Below, in pieces: positions 1-6,857 of a DNA stretch of 11,080 nucleotides (positions are counted from its first letter, which is position 1; every line of letters begins with the position of its first letter). Source of the stretch: Gaiellales bacterium (GTDB lineage Bacteria; Actinomycetota; Thermoleophilia; Gaiellales; F1-60-MAGs149). The notes beneath the pieces were generated by a model. It was given only the letters and a program-made list of their open reading frames with translations, did no database searches and was not told the origin of the DNA. Location of the stretch: positions 1-11,080 of the forward strand of contig JAURLF010000092.1 in the NCBI GenBank assembly GCA_030831375.1, given 5' to 3'. Position numbers and translations under genes: made by a program.

Positions 1-632
1 CGGCCGAGGTTCTTGCGCGGCTGCAGCGCACCGATGAAGAGCACGTAGCCGGGCTCGAGGCCGTGCGCGGCGCGCACCCGCGCGGCCGCCTCCGGGTCGG
101 GCCGGAACGCGTCGCCGATGCCGTTGGGGATCGCGATCACGCGCTCCGGGTCGAGGTCGGGCACGGCGTGGAGGAGGTCGGCGCGGGCGTGCTCCGACAC
201 CGTCACCACGCGGGCGGCGCGCCGCGCCGACCACGGCACGAAGCGCCCGAAGGCGATCCGGTCCGGCGTCGGCATCAGCTCGGGGGCGTAGTGGTACGAG
301 CAGTCGTGGACGGTGACGACGCCCGGGCAGCCGAGCCCGGGCGGCAGCACGTAGTTGCCGTGGTAGAGGAGCGGCCGGTCGGCGCGCAGGCGCGCCGGCA
401 GGCTGACGGCGACGCGGCGGTAGTTGGAGCCGACGGCGACCGCGACGGGGCGCACGACGCCGGACGCCGTGATCGGCTCCGGCACCCGGGCCGGGTCGCG
501 CACGTACGCGAGCACGGTGAACGGCACGTCGTCGCGGCGCGCGATGGCGGACAGCAGACCCGTGGCGACGGACTCGTCGCCCGTGCGCCGACGGCCGATC
601 ACGTCGGCGTCGAAGGCGATGCAGCCGGGCAT
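1..632 (-). CDS. GT4-type glycosyltransferase, N-terminal part (3' end beyond window)
   Basis: This gene probably transfers a sugar from a nucleotide donor to a growing surface glycan at the cytoplasmic face of the membrane. Reading the minus strand from an ATG at 632, about 210 residues are visible before the window edge, with no stop. Family-like landmarks are an N-terminal FDADVIGRRRTGDES stretch, TVHDCSYHYAPE near residue 115, VVTVSEHARADL in mid-protein, AIPNGI, and YVLFIGALQPRKNL at the edge. The last marks the start of the donor-binding half of a GT-B enzyme; the rest of that half is missing. The ATG directly follows the TAG of the LysR gene (TAGATG) with no clear Shine-Dalgarno sequence, so translation is probably coupled. 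It is the last visible gene of the glycan operon. Donor and acceptor cannot be deduced. The family call is confident and the specificity is unknown. Confidence 0.86.
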   Translation of the reverse strand, partial: MPGCIAFDADVIGRRRTGDESVATGLLSAIARRDDVPFTVLAYVRDPARVPEPITASGVVRPVAVAVGSNYRRVAVSLPARLRADRPLLYHGNYVLPPGLGCPGVVTVHDCSYHYAPELMPTPDRIAFGRFVPWSARRAARVVTVSEHARADLLHAVPDLDPERVIAIPNGIGDAFRPDPEAAARVRAAHGLEPGYVLFIGALQPRKNLG

Positions 633-1583
633 CTAGCCGACGCGCCCGCCGCGCACGGGGCGCTCGCGGACCTCGTCGGGGAAGGCCGCGCGCTCGCCCA
701 GCGTCTGCCGGGCGAAGTCGAGGAAGGTGGCCACGAGCCGGCCGGGAGGACGCGCCGCGCTGCGCACCGCGTAGAAGAGGCGGTTCGCCTCGAGGCCCTT
801 GACGGTCGCGGTCGCGAGGCGCCCCTCGGCGAGCTCGTGCTCGACGGCGAGCCGCGACAGGAACGTGATGCCGAGGCCGGCCTCGACGGCCGACTTGGCG
901 GACTCCTGCAGGCCGAGCTCGGCGACGACGTTGAGGTCGCGGGCGCGCACGCCGAGGGCGCGCAGCTCGCGCTCGACGACGGTGCGCACGCCGGCCCCCT
1001 CCTGCTGCACGACGAGCGGGGCGGCCGCGAGCTCGTCGGCCGTCAGCTGCCGGCCGGCGAGGTCGTGCCCGGCGGGCACGACGAGCACGACCTCGTCGCG
1101 CAGGAACGGCTCGAAGACGAGCGAGCGGTGCGCGCGCTCGGCGCCGACGATGCCCACCTCGAGCTGCCGGTCGAGCACGCGATCGACGATCGTCTCGGTG
1201 TCGTCGACCCGCAGCGACACCGTGACGTCGGGGTTCTCGCGGTGGAAGGCGCCGAGCAGGGCGGGCAGGATCCGCTCGCCCGGGCCCGTGGAGGCGCCGA
1301 CGACGAGCTGGCCGGCGAGCACGTCGCCCTCGTCCTCGAGGCTGCGCATCAGGTCGCGCTCGGCGCCGAGGATGCGCTGGGCGTGGCGGTACGCGACCTG
1401 TCCGGCCTCCGTCGGCTCGACGACGCGCCCGGAGCGGTCGATCAGCTGGCAGCCGAGGCGCTTCTCGAGGGAGCGGATCGCGAGCGACACGGCCGGCTGG
1501 GTGACGCCGAGCTGCTCGGCGGCCTGCGAGAAGCTGGAGCGGTCGACCACGGCGACGAGCGCCGCGAGCTGCTTGGTGTCCAC
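633..1583 (-). CDS. LysR-type transcriptional regulator (CysL/CbbR-like)
   Basis: A 316-residue LysR-family regulator, the usual length. Residues 1-60 form the winged helix-turn-helix: MDTKQLAALVAVVDRSSFSQ, then AAEQLGVTQPAVSLAIRSLE and KRLG. The effector-binding domain begins near residue 90 (GASTGPGERILPALLGAF) and continues through the EVGIVGAE and GLGITFLS stretches typical of the fold. The GASTxPGE start and DDTETIV stretch resemble the CysL/CbbR-like branch, so the ligand may be a small anion or metabolite, but that is inference. The start is a GTG at 1583, supported by GGGGGA on the minus strand (1592-1597) 8 nt upstream. The gene lies 4 nt after the dehydratase stop and abuts the glycosyltransferase start, so it is cotranscribed with glycan genes. 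LysR genes more often stand alone and divergent from a target. About 25 extra C-terminal residues are rich in Arg and Gly. Confidence 0.93.
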   Translation of the reverse strand: MDTKQLAALVAVVDRSSFSQAAEQLGVTQPAVSLAIRSLEKRLGCQLIDRSGRVVEPTEAGQVAYRHAQRILGAERDLMRSLEDEGDVLAGQLVVGASTGPGERILPALLGAFHRENPDVTVSLRVDDTETIVDRVLDRQLEVGIVGAERAHRSLVFEPFLRDEVVLVVPAGHDLAGRQLTADELAAAPLVVQQEGAGVRTVVERELRALGVRARDLNVVAELGLQESAKSAVEAGLGITFLSRLAVEHELAEGRLATATVKGLEANRLFYAVRSAARPPGRLVATFLDFARQTLGERAAFPDEVRERPVRGGRVG

Positions 1584-1587
1584 GCGG

Positions 1588-3456
1588 CTAGTCCCCCACC
1601 CGCTGCGGAGACTGGCCCTCGCGCACGGGCGATCGCGCCGCGTCGAAGTAGAGCCCGAGCGCCGCCTCGTCGTCGCCGCGGGCGAGCGCGGCCTCGATCT
1701 CGTCGAGCCGCAGGCCGAGCCAGGCGGCGTCGATGCGGCCGCGGCGGGCCCGCATCAGCTTCTCGTGGTGGGTGCGCTCGACCGACTCGTCGTCCGAGAA
1801 GAGCCGCTCGTGCAGCACCTCGCCGGGGCGGCGCCCGATCACGCTGATCTCGATGTCCTTGCCGGGCTCCTGGCCCATCAGGCGCACCATGTCGTGCGCG
1901 AGGTCCCAGATCCGCACGGGGTCGCCCATGTCGAGGACGAAGATGTCGCCGGAGCGGCCGACGCCGCCGGCCTGCACGATCAGCTGGACGGCCTCGGGGA
2001 TCGTCATGAAGAAGCGCGTCATCTCGGGGTCCGTGACCGTGACGGGGCCGCCCTCGAGGATCTGCCGCCGGAACGTCGGGATCACCGAGCCGGAGCTGCC
2101 GAGCACGTTGCCGAAGCGCACCGCGATGAAGCGGGTGCCGGGCTGCTCCTGCGCCTCCGCCTCGACGACGTACTCGCAGAGCGCCTTCGAGGCGCCCATC
2201 GCGGTCTCCGAGATGACGGCCTTGTCGGTCGAGACGAGCACGAAGCGCTCGACGCCCTGGGCGGCCGCGAGCTCCGCGAAGGACCGCGTGGCGAGCACGT
2301 TGTTGCGCAGCGCGCTGAACGGGTTGGCCTCCATCAGCGGCACGTGCTTGTAGGCCGCGGCGTGGAAGACGACGTGCGGACCGGCCTCGGCGAGGATGCG
2401 GCGCATGCGGTCGGCGTCCTTGACGTCCGCCACGCACGAGGTGAAGGCGACGTCGGCGTTCTCGCGCAGCCACTGGTCGATCTGGAAGAGGTTGTCCTCG
2501 GCGTGGTCGACGAGGGTCAGGTGGGCGGGCGCGAGGCGCGAGATCTGGCGCACCAGCTCCGAGCCGATCGAGCCGCCGGCGCCCGTCACCAGCACGGACT
2601 GGCCCGCCAGGTAGCCGCCCATGGAGACGAGGTCGAGACTGACGGGCTGGCGGCCGAGGATGTCCTCCACCTCGACGTCGCGCAGGCGCTGCAGCAGGTT
2701 CGGGTCGCCGTCGAGCAGATCGTAGAGGCCGGGCAGCGTCTTCACCGGCACGCCCGCGCGTCGGCACGCGTCGACGACGCGCTGGCGCACGACGCCGTCC
2801 GCGTTCGGCATCGCGATCACGACCTCGTCGGGCGGCGACGCCTTCAGGATGCCCGCCAGCTCCGCGGTGGTGCCCTCGACCTTGACGCCGTGCAGGCGCA
2901 TGCCCTGCTTGCGCGGGTCGTCGTCGACGAGCCGGATCGGCGTCATCCTGAGCGCCGCGTTGCCGAGCATCTCGCGCACGATCACGGAGCCCGCGTCGCC
3001 GGCGCCGACGACGAGCACCTCGCGCCCGCGCGGGAACAGCGTGCCGCGCCCCTCGAGGATCGTGCGCGCGCCGGCGCGCACGCCGACGGTGCCGAGCAGG
3101 AGCAGCAGGAAGTAGATGACGAGGACGCCGCGCGGCGGCGTCGCGGCGACCGGCGGGAACAGGTTCGCGTAGAGCGCGACGACGACGACCGCGATCGCGG
3201 AGGCGCGCACGAGCAGGCGCACGTCGCGCAGCGACACGTAGCGCCACCAGCGCGTGTAGAGGCCGTTGACGACGAAGACGAGCACCGTCAGCAGGACGAC
3301 CCACGGCAGCGTCTCGACACGCAGGATCTCCGCCCAGCGCGGCACGCGGTCGAAGCGCAGCTCGAACGCGAGCCACCAGGCGATCGCCGCCACCGCCGCG
3401 TCCGCGGCGACGTGGCCCAGCCGATGCCAGGAGGGAAGCCGCATATCAGCGATCAT
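1588..3456 (-). CDS. Membrane-bound nucleotide-sugar 4,6-dehydratase, CapD/WbpM/PglF type
   Basis: Predicted to convert a UDP-HexNAc, probably UDP-GlcNAc, to its 4-keto-6-deoxy form at the inner membrane face. With the start at 3456 it has 622 residues, normal for the long membrane form. Four hydrophobic segments lie near residues 15-35, 50-67, 79-100 and 109-131. A first Rossmann domain carries GAGDAG (151-156). The catalytic extended-SDR domain has TGAGGSIG (291-298), HAAAYKHVPLME near 365-376, STDKAV (409-414) and MGASK (420-424). Methionine replaces the usual SDR tyrosine, as known for WbpM/PglF enzymes. The residues after STDKAV are ISE instead of the common NPT. ATG 3456 has GGAG 8 nt upstream. 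A GTG at 3492 (634 residues) and an ATG at 3444 (618 residues) are alternatives. Substrate and C5 stereochemistry are not deducible. The neighbouring aminotransferase fits as the next step. Confidence 0.93.
   Translation of the reverse strand: MIADMRLPSWHRLGHVAADAAVAAIAWWLAFELRFDRVPRWAEILRVETLPWVVLLTVLVFVVNGLYTRWWRYVSLRDVRLLVRASAIAVVVVALYANLFPPVAATPPRGVLVIYFLLLLLGTVGVRAGARTILEGRGTLFPRGREVLVVGAGDAGSVIVREMLGNAALRMTPIRLVDDDPRKQGMRLHGVKVEGTTAELAGILKASPPDEVVIAMPNADGVVRQRVVDACRRAGVPVKTLPGLYDLLDGDPNLLQRLRDVEVEDILGRQPVSLDLVSMGGYLAGQSVLVTGAGGSIGSELVRQISRLAPAHLTLVDHAEDNLFQIDQWLRENADVAFTSCVADVKDADRMRRILAEAGPHVVFHAAAYKHVPLMEANPFSALRNNVLATRSFAELAAAQGVERFVLVSTDKAVISETAMGASKALCEYVVEAEAQEQPGTRFIAVRFGNVLGSSGSVIPTFRRQILEGGPVTVTDPEMTRFFMTIPEAVQLIVQAGGVGRSGDIFVLDMGDPVRIWDLAHDMVRLMGQEPGKDIEISVIGRRPGEVLHERLFSDDESVERTHHEKLMRARRGRIDAAWLGLRLDEIEAALARGDDEAALGLYFDAARSPVREGQSPQRVGD
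1592..1597 (-). promoter_or_regulatory. Ribosome binding site of the LysR gene
   Basis: The minus strand reads GGGGGA, 8 nt before the GTG at 1583. It lies inside the end of the dehydratase gene. It is the main support for choosing this GTG rather than a later start. Confidence 0.5.
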
Positions 3457-3460
3457 TATA
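3455..3460 (-). promoter_or_regulatory. Possible internal -10 element (TATAAT) before the dehydratase
   Basis: The minus strand carries a perfect TATAAT in a locally AT-rich patch (3441-3460) of an otherwise very GC-rich window. A -10 here would start RNA near 3447-3449, only a few bases before the ATG at 3444, giving an almost leaderless transcript for dehydratase, LysR and glycosyltransferase. I see no TTGACA-like -35 at 16-19 bp. The last two bases of the hexamer are the first two of the ATG at 3456, so it may instead be chance. Confidence 0.4.
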
Positions 3461-3464
3461 GGTG

Positions 3465-3468
3465 CTCC
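3465..3468 (-). promoter_or_regulatory. Ribosome binding site supporting the dehydratase start at 3456
   Basis: GGAG on the minus strand lies 8 nt before ATG 3456. This favours that start over the GTG at 3492, which begins only 7 nt after the upstream gene's stop and would add 12 residues before the conserved N-terminal region. Confidence 0.5.
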
Positions 3469-3499
3469 GGCCCGCCATGAGGCAGGCGCCACGAACGGC

Positions 3500-4507
3500 T
3501 CAGCCGAGCCCGGACAGCGCCAGGTCGACGAGCAGCCCGGGGTCGCGCAGGACGGGCCGGTCCGCGGGCCCGCGCGGCTCCACCACGAGGTCGCCGGCCC
3601 GCTCGAGCCGGCGCAGCCGGCCCTCGGCGATCAGCGCCCGGTCGACGGCGCCGAGCTCGCCCGCGAACGTCGTCCAGACGGGCGTGCCGAGCACGACCGC
3701 CTCGCGGTTCATGGTGCCGCCGGCGGACACGACGAGGTCGGCCTCCGCGACGAGGCTGCGGGCGTCGACGGCGCGCTCCGGCACGATCACCCGCTCCAGC
3801 CCCAGCGCGCGCACCGCCGCGCCCTGCTCGGCCGTGCGCGGCAGCACGACCTGGTCGACGCGCGGGTCGGCCGCGAGGCGGCGCAGCACCTCCTCGAAGA
3901 GGGGGTTGTCCGTGCGGTGGTAGAGGGCGAGCTCCGGCGGCGGGCGCAGGACGGCGAGGAGCGCGTCGGGGCGCGCGCCGAGCGCGACGCGCACGGACGG
4001 GTCCGCCACGAACCCGAACAGGGCGTACTCCTCCTTCAGGCCCGGGTAGCGCACCACCTTCGCCGGGGCCGCGCCGTGGCGGGTGACCGCCTCGAGCCCG
4101 ATCGCGTCCGGCACCAGCACGCGTGCGGCGAGCCGGCAGTTGACGCCGTGCTGCAGCCGCGCCCCCTCGTAGTCGAACATCGTGACGGCGGGGAAGCCGA
4201 GCATCCGCGCCACCATCGGCTGATCCGTCGAGCCGTGCGCCAGCGCCACGTCGATGCGGCGGCCCTTCGCCCAGCGCCGCAGCGCGTGCACGCGGCCGAG
4301 CGCGGCGCGGCCCTTGCCGAGCCGTGAGCGCCCGCCGTGCTCGCCGATCCCGGTCACGGCGAGGCCGTGCAGCTCGGCGAGCTCCGCCGTCTGCCCGTAC
4401 GGCCGCGCCGTCAGCAGCACCTCCGCGCCGCGCGCCTCGAGGACGCGCACGAGCGGCGCCAGCACCGGCACGTGCGGCGCGTTGGTGAGGTCGACCCAGA
4501 CCCGCAT
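3500..4507 (-). CDS. DUF354 family protein, GT-B-like fold, probable glycan enzyme
   Basis: A 335-residue protein resembling DUF354, a family related in fold to UDP-GlcNAc 2-epimerases and MurG-type glycosyltransferases. No reaction is firmly assigned to most members. Visible landmarks are an N-terminal VWVDLTNAPHVPVLAPLV (residues 3-20), HGSTDQP near 91-97, FDYEGARLQHG near 111-121, the domain-linker LRPPPELALYHR (187-198), and SAGGTMNREAVVLGTPVWTT (261-280). The last matches the GG-x-x-x-x-E donor-binding region of GT-B enzymes. There is no signal peptide or membrane segment. The ATG at 4507 follows the aminotransferase stop by 4 nt without a convincing Shine-Dalgarno sequence, so coupling is likely. 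Given its place between a sugar aminotransferase and a 4,6-dehydratase, it may be a glycosyltransferase, a hydrolysing 2-epimerase or a nucleotide-sugar hydrolase; the sequence alone does not decide. The family call is fairly secure. Confidence 0.85.
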   Translation of the reverse strand: MRVWVDLTNAPHVPVLAPLVRVLEARGAEVLLTARPYGQTAELAELHGLAVTGIGEHGGRSRLGKGRAALGRVHALRRWAKGRRIDVALAHGSTDQPMVARMLGFPAVTMFDYEGARLQHGVNCRLAARVLVPDAIGLEAVTRHGAAPAKVVRYPGLKEEYALFGFVADPSVRVALGARPDALLAVLRPPPELALYHRTDNPLFEEVLRRLAADPRVDQVVLPRTAEQGAAVRALGLERVIVPERAVDARSLVAEADLVVSAGGTMNREAVVLGTPVWTTFAGELGAVDRALIAEGRLRRLERAGDLVVEPRGPADRPVLRDPGLLVDLALSGLG

Positions 4508-4511
4508 CGCC

Positions 4512-5621
4512 CTAGGCGATCGGCGCGAGCGACGCCTCGAGGGCGCCGACGACGGCGGCCTGGGCGTCCGCGTCGAGGGTCGGGTACATCGGCAGGGCGA
4601 TGCACTCCCGCGCGGCGCGCTCCGTCTCCGGCAGGCTGCCCGGCGCGTAGCCGAGGTCGCGGAAGACGGGCTGCAGGTGGTGCGGCGTGTCGTAGTAGAC
4701 GACGGCGCCGACCTCGGCGGCCTTGAGGGCGGCCTGGACGGCGTCGCGGTCCGGGCAGCGCGCCATGTAGAGGTGGTAGATCGGCTCCGCGCCCGGCGCC
4801 GTGGCGGGCGGCGCGACGAAGCGGTCGATGCCGAGCTCGAGGTAGCGCGCGGCGACGGCGCGGCGGGCCGCGTTCCAGCCGGCCAGCTCGGGCAGGAGCA
4901 CGCGCAGGATCGCGGCCTGCAGCTCGTCGAGGCGCGAGTTCATCCCGACCTGCGTGAAGGTGCGCTTGTCCTTCGAGCCGTGGAAGCGCAGTTCGCGGAT
5001 GCGCTCCGCGATCGCCTCGTCGGGCGTGGTCACGAGGCCGCCGTCGCCGAAGCCGCCGAGGTTCTTCGTCGGGAAGAACGAGAAGGTGGCGATGTCGCCG
5101 ATCGCGCCGCAGCGGACGCCGTCGAGCGACGCGCCGTAGGCCTGCGCGGCGTCCTCGATCAGGACCAGGCCGTGCTCGTCGGCGAGCGCCCGCAGGGGGC
5201 CCATCGGCGCCGGGTGCCCGAACAGGTGCACGGCCATGATCGCGCGCGTGCGCGGCGTGATCGCGGCGGAGACCGCGTCCGGATCGAGCTGGTACGTGGC
5301 CGGGTCGATGTCGGCGAAGACGGGCGTCGCGCCGACCGCGGCGATCGACTCGGGCGTCGCGTAGAAGGTGTACGCCGGGCAGACGACCTCGTCGCCCGCG
5401 CCGATGCCGTGGGCGCGCAGCGCGAGGATCAGGGCGTCCGTCCCGTTCGCCACGCCGACGGCGTGCGCGACGCCGAGGTCGGCCGCCGTCTCCGCCTCGA
5501 GCGCCCGCACGTTCGGGCCGAGGATGAAGACGCCGCTCTCGATCACCTCCCGCACGGCGCTCTGGATCGCGCCGTGCAGGGGGCGCCACTGGCCGCTCAG
5601 GTCCATCAGGGGCACTGCCAT
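4512..5621 (-). CDS. DegT/DnrJ/EryC1/StrS family sugar aminotransferase
   Basis: A PLP-dependent aminotransferase of 369 residues, typical for the family, that adds an amino group to a keto-sugar nucleotide. Landmarks are PLMDLSGQW at residues 4-12, GVANGTDALILAL (56-68), GDEVVCPAYTFYAT (77-89), the cofactor-contacting Asp in LIEDAAQA (Asp157), SFFPTKNLGG with the Schiff-base Lys186, GDGGLVTT (192-199) and FTQVGMNSRLDELQAA (222-237). The neighbouring 4,6-dehydratase suggests a 4-keto-6-deoxy-HexNAc nucleotide as substrate, giving a 4-amino-4,6-dideoxy product as in the PglF/PglE pair. This is inference. The frame stays open far upstream opposite RNase D, but family homology begins exactly at ATG 5621. 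A TACCCT hexamer ends 7 nt before that ATG and there is no Shine-Dalgarno sequence, so the messenger is probably leaderless. It is the first gene of the glycan operon. Confidence 0.95.
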   Translation of the reverse strand: MAVPLMDLSGQWRPLHGAIQSAVREVIESGVFILGPNVRALEAETAADLGVAHAVGVANGTDALILALRAHGIGAGDEVVCPAYTFYATPESIAAVGATPVFADIDPATYQLDPDAVSAAITPRTRAIMAVHLFGHPAPMGPLRALADEHGLVLIEDAAQAYGASLDGVRCGAIGDIATFSFFPTKNLGGFGDGGLVTTPDEAIAERIRELRFHGSKDKRTFTQVGMNSRLDELQAAILRVLLPELAGWNAARRAVAARYLELGIDRFVAPPATAPGAEPIYHLYMARCPDRDAVQAALKAAEVGAVVYYDTPHHLQPVFRDLGYAPGSLPETERAARECIALPMYPTLDADAQAAVVGALEASLAPIA

Positions 5622-5628
5622 GGGCCAC

Positions 5629-5634
5629 AGGGTA
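5629..5634 (-). promoter_or_regulatory. Putative -10 element of the glycan operon (leaderless start)
   Basis: The minus strand reads TACCCT, then 7 nt, then ATG 5621. TAnnnT followed by 6-8 nt and a start codon is the known pattern of leaderless actinobacterial messages. No Shine-Dalgarno sequence lies between. No clear -35 is seen at 16-19 bp. Confidence 0.6.
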
Positions 5635-5657
5635 CCGCCCGGCCTCCGCCGGAGCGC

Positions 5658-5663
5658 TACCCT
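5658..5663 (+). promoter_or_regulatory. Putative -10 element of the RNase D operon (leaderless start)
   Basis: The plus strand reads TACCCT, then 6 nt, then GTG 5670, the start of RNase D homology. The hexamer is identical to the one facing the other way. RNA would begin at or next to the GTG, giving a leaderless transcript. No TTGACA-like -35 is visible. Confidence 0.6.
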
Positions 5664-5669
5664 GCGTCG

Positions 5670-6857
5670 GTGCCGCAGCCTCCCGCCCTCGTGTCGGATG
5701 CCGCCGGCGTGGCCGCCGCCGTCGACGCGGCACGCGCCGCGGGCACGTGCGCGCTCGACACGGAGTTCCTCTGGGAGAAGACGTACGCGCCGGTCCTCTG
5801 CCTCGCGCAGCTCGCCGTCGGCGAGGAGATCTGGCTGATCGATCCGCTCGCGGGAGCGCCCCTCGAGCCCGTCGCGGAGCTCGTCGCCGACCCCGCCGTC
5901 GAGAAGCTGATGCACGCGCCATCGGCGGACCTGATCGCCTTCGGCCTCCACTTCGGCTGCGTCCCCGCCAACGTGTTCGACACGCAGATCGCGGCGGGCT
6001 TCGTCGGCCTGACGGCGGGCGCGGGTCTCGAGCGGCTGCTCGACCAGGTCCTGCACGTCCGCCTCGACCACGACGAGACGTTCTCCGACTGGAGCCGCCG
6101 GCCCCTGACCGACACGCAGCTCCTCTACGCCGCCGACGACGTGCGCCACCTCGGGCCGCTCGTGGCGGAGCTGCGCCGGCGCCTCGACGAGCGCGGCCGC
6201 GCCGCCTGGGCGCAGGCGGAGATCGAGCGCCGCTTCTGCACCCCGGAGGCGGCCGGCGCCGACCCGGAGCGCGCGTGGCGCAAGGTGCAGCGCCGCGGCC
6301 GCCTGTCGCCCACGGCGCAGGCCGTCCTGATCGACGTGGCGGCCTGGCGCGAGCGCACCGCGCGCCGCCGCGACCAGCCCGCCGCGTGGGTCATGAAGGA
6401 CCCGAGCCTCGTCGAGATCGCCCGCGCCGCCCCGCGCAACGCGGACCAGCTGCGCCGGATCCGCGGGATCGGCAAGGGCCTCAACGAGCGCGACACCGTC
6501 GACCTCCTCGCCGCCGTGGAGGCGGGCCTCGAGCGCACGCCGCCGCCGAAGGAGGCGTCGGTCCCGCAGCGCGTCGCCCGCCGCGTCGAGGCGGTCGCCA
6601 CGCTCGCCGTGCCGATGGCGCGCATCCGCTGCCTCGACCAGGACCTCGCGCCCGAGCTCGTCGCGACGCGGGCCGACCTCGACCGCTTCCTCGAGGCCGT
6701 CGTCGTCGACGAGGGCGCCGACGACCTGCCGCTCGGGCAGGGCTGGCGCCGCGAGCTGCTCGGCGACGACCTGATCCGCCTCGCCGCGGGCGAGGTCGCG
6801 CTGTCCCTCAACCGCGAGGCGCCGTACCTCCGCATCGAGGACATCCATGGCCGCTGA
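5670..6857 (+). CDS. rnd: Ribonuclease D (DEDDy exonuclease with HRDC domain)
   Basis: A 3'-5' exoribonuclease, classically trimming tRNA precursors and other structured RNAs in the cytoplasm. It has 395 residues from GTG 5670, usual for the family. The exonuclease domain (about residues 5-175) has all four metal-binding acids of the DEDD set: Asp30 and Glu32 in CALDTEF, Asp87 in HAPSADL, and Asp157 in YAADDVRHL, where Tyr153-x3-Asp157 marks the DEDDy class. An HRDC domain follows at about 210-290, including AWRERTARRRDQPAAWVMKD and IRGIGKG. A conserved-looking tail ends near GWRRELLGDDLIRLAAGEVAL. The start is set by homology and by a TACCCT hexamer 6 nt upstream. The frame is open much further upstream, but that stretch is antisense to the aminotransferase gene. 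The 3' end overlaps the next gene by 11 nt. Confidence 0.93.
   Translation: MPQPPALVSDAAGVAAAVDAARAAGTCALDTEFLWEKTYAPVLCLAQLAVGEEIWLIDPLAGAPLEPVAELVADPAVEKLMHAPSADLIAFGLHFGCVPANVFDTQIAAGFVGLTAGAGLERLLDQVLHVRLDHDETFSDWSRRPLTDTQLLYAADDVRHLGPLVAELRRRLDERGRAAWAQAEIERRFCTPEAAGADPERAWRKVQRRGRLSPTAQAVLIDVAAWRERTARRRDQPAAWVMKDPSLVEIARAAPRNADQLRRIRGIGKGLNERDTVDLLAAVEAGLERTPPPKEASVPQRVARRVEAVATLAVPMARIRCLDQDLAPELVATRADLDRFLEAVVVDEGADDLPLGQGWRRELLGDDLIRLAAGEVALSLNREAPYLRIEDIHGR

Larger units (their letters stand above)
5628..5664. repeat. Imperfect 37-bp palindrome spanning the divergent promoters
   Basis: The outer arms 5628-5638 and 5654-5664 are inverted copies matching at 10 of 11 positions. The inner arms CCGGC (5639-5643) and GCCGG (5648-5652) continue the symmetry around a 4-nt centre, with one unpaired base at 5653. 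Each outer arm contains a TACCCT promoter hexamer. If both messages start at the codons at 5621 and 5670, the dyad is outside both RNAs and would act only as DNA. Confidence 0.7.

Noticed and set aside
1442..3376. 644-residue open frame on the minus strand, out of frame with the dehydratase
   Set aside because: Arg/Ala-rich shadow in another frame of the same strand. The dehydratase frame carries all the catalytic motifs.
63..3480. Very long open frames on the plus strand opposite the LysR and dehydratase genes (594 and 893 residues)
   Set aside because: Their products are Arg-, Ala- and Asp-rich with no recognisable fold. They are antisense to well-conserved genes, as expected where GC-rich codons rarely give stops on the other strand.
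4254..5669. Upstream extension of the RNase D frame over the aminotransferase gene on the plus strand
   Set aside because: No domain is recognisable before GTG 5670, and the extension is antisense to conserved aminotransferase sequence.
5622..6848. Upstream extension of the aminotransferase frame across RNase D on the minus strand
   Set aside because: Homology starts exactly at ATG 5621. The extension is low-complexity and antisense to a confident RNase D gene, and a plausible promoter lies right before 5621.
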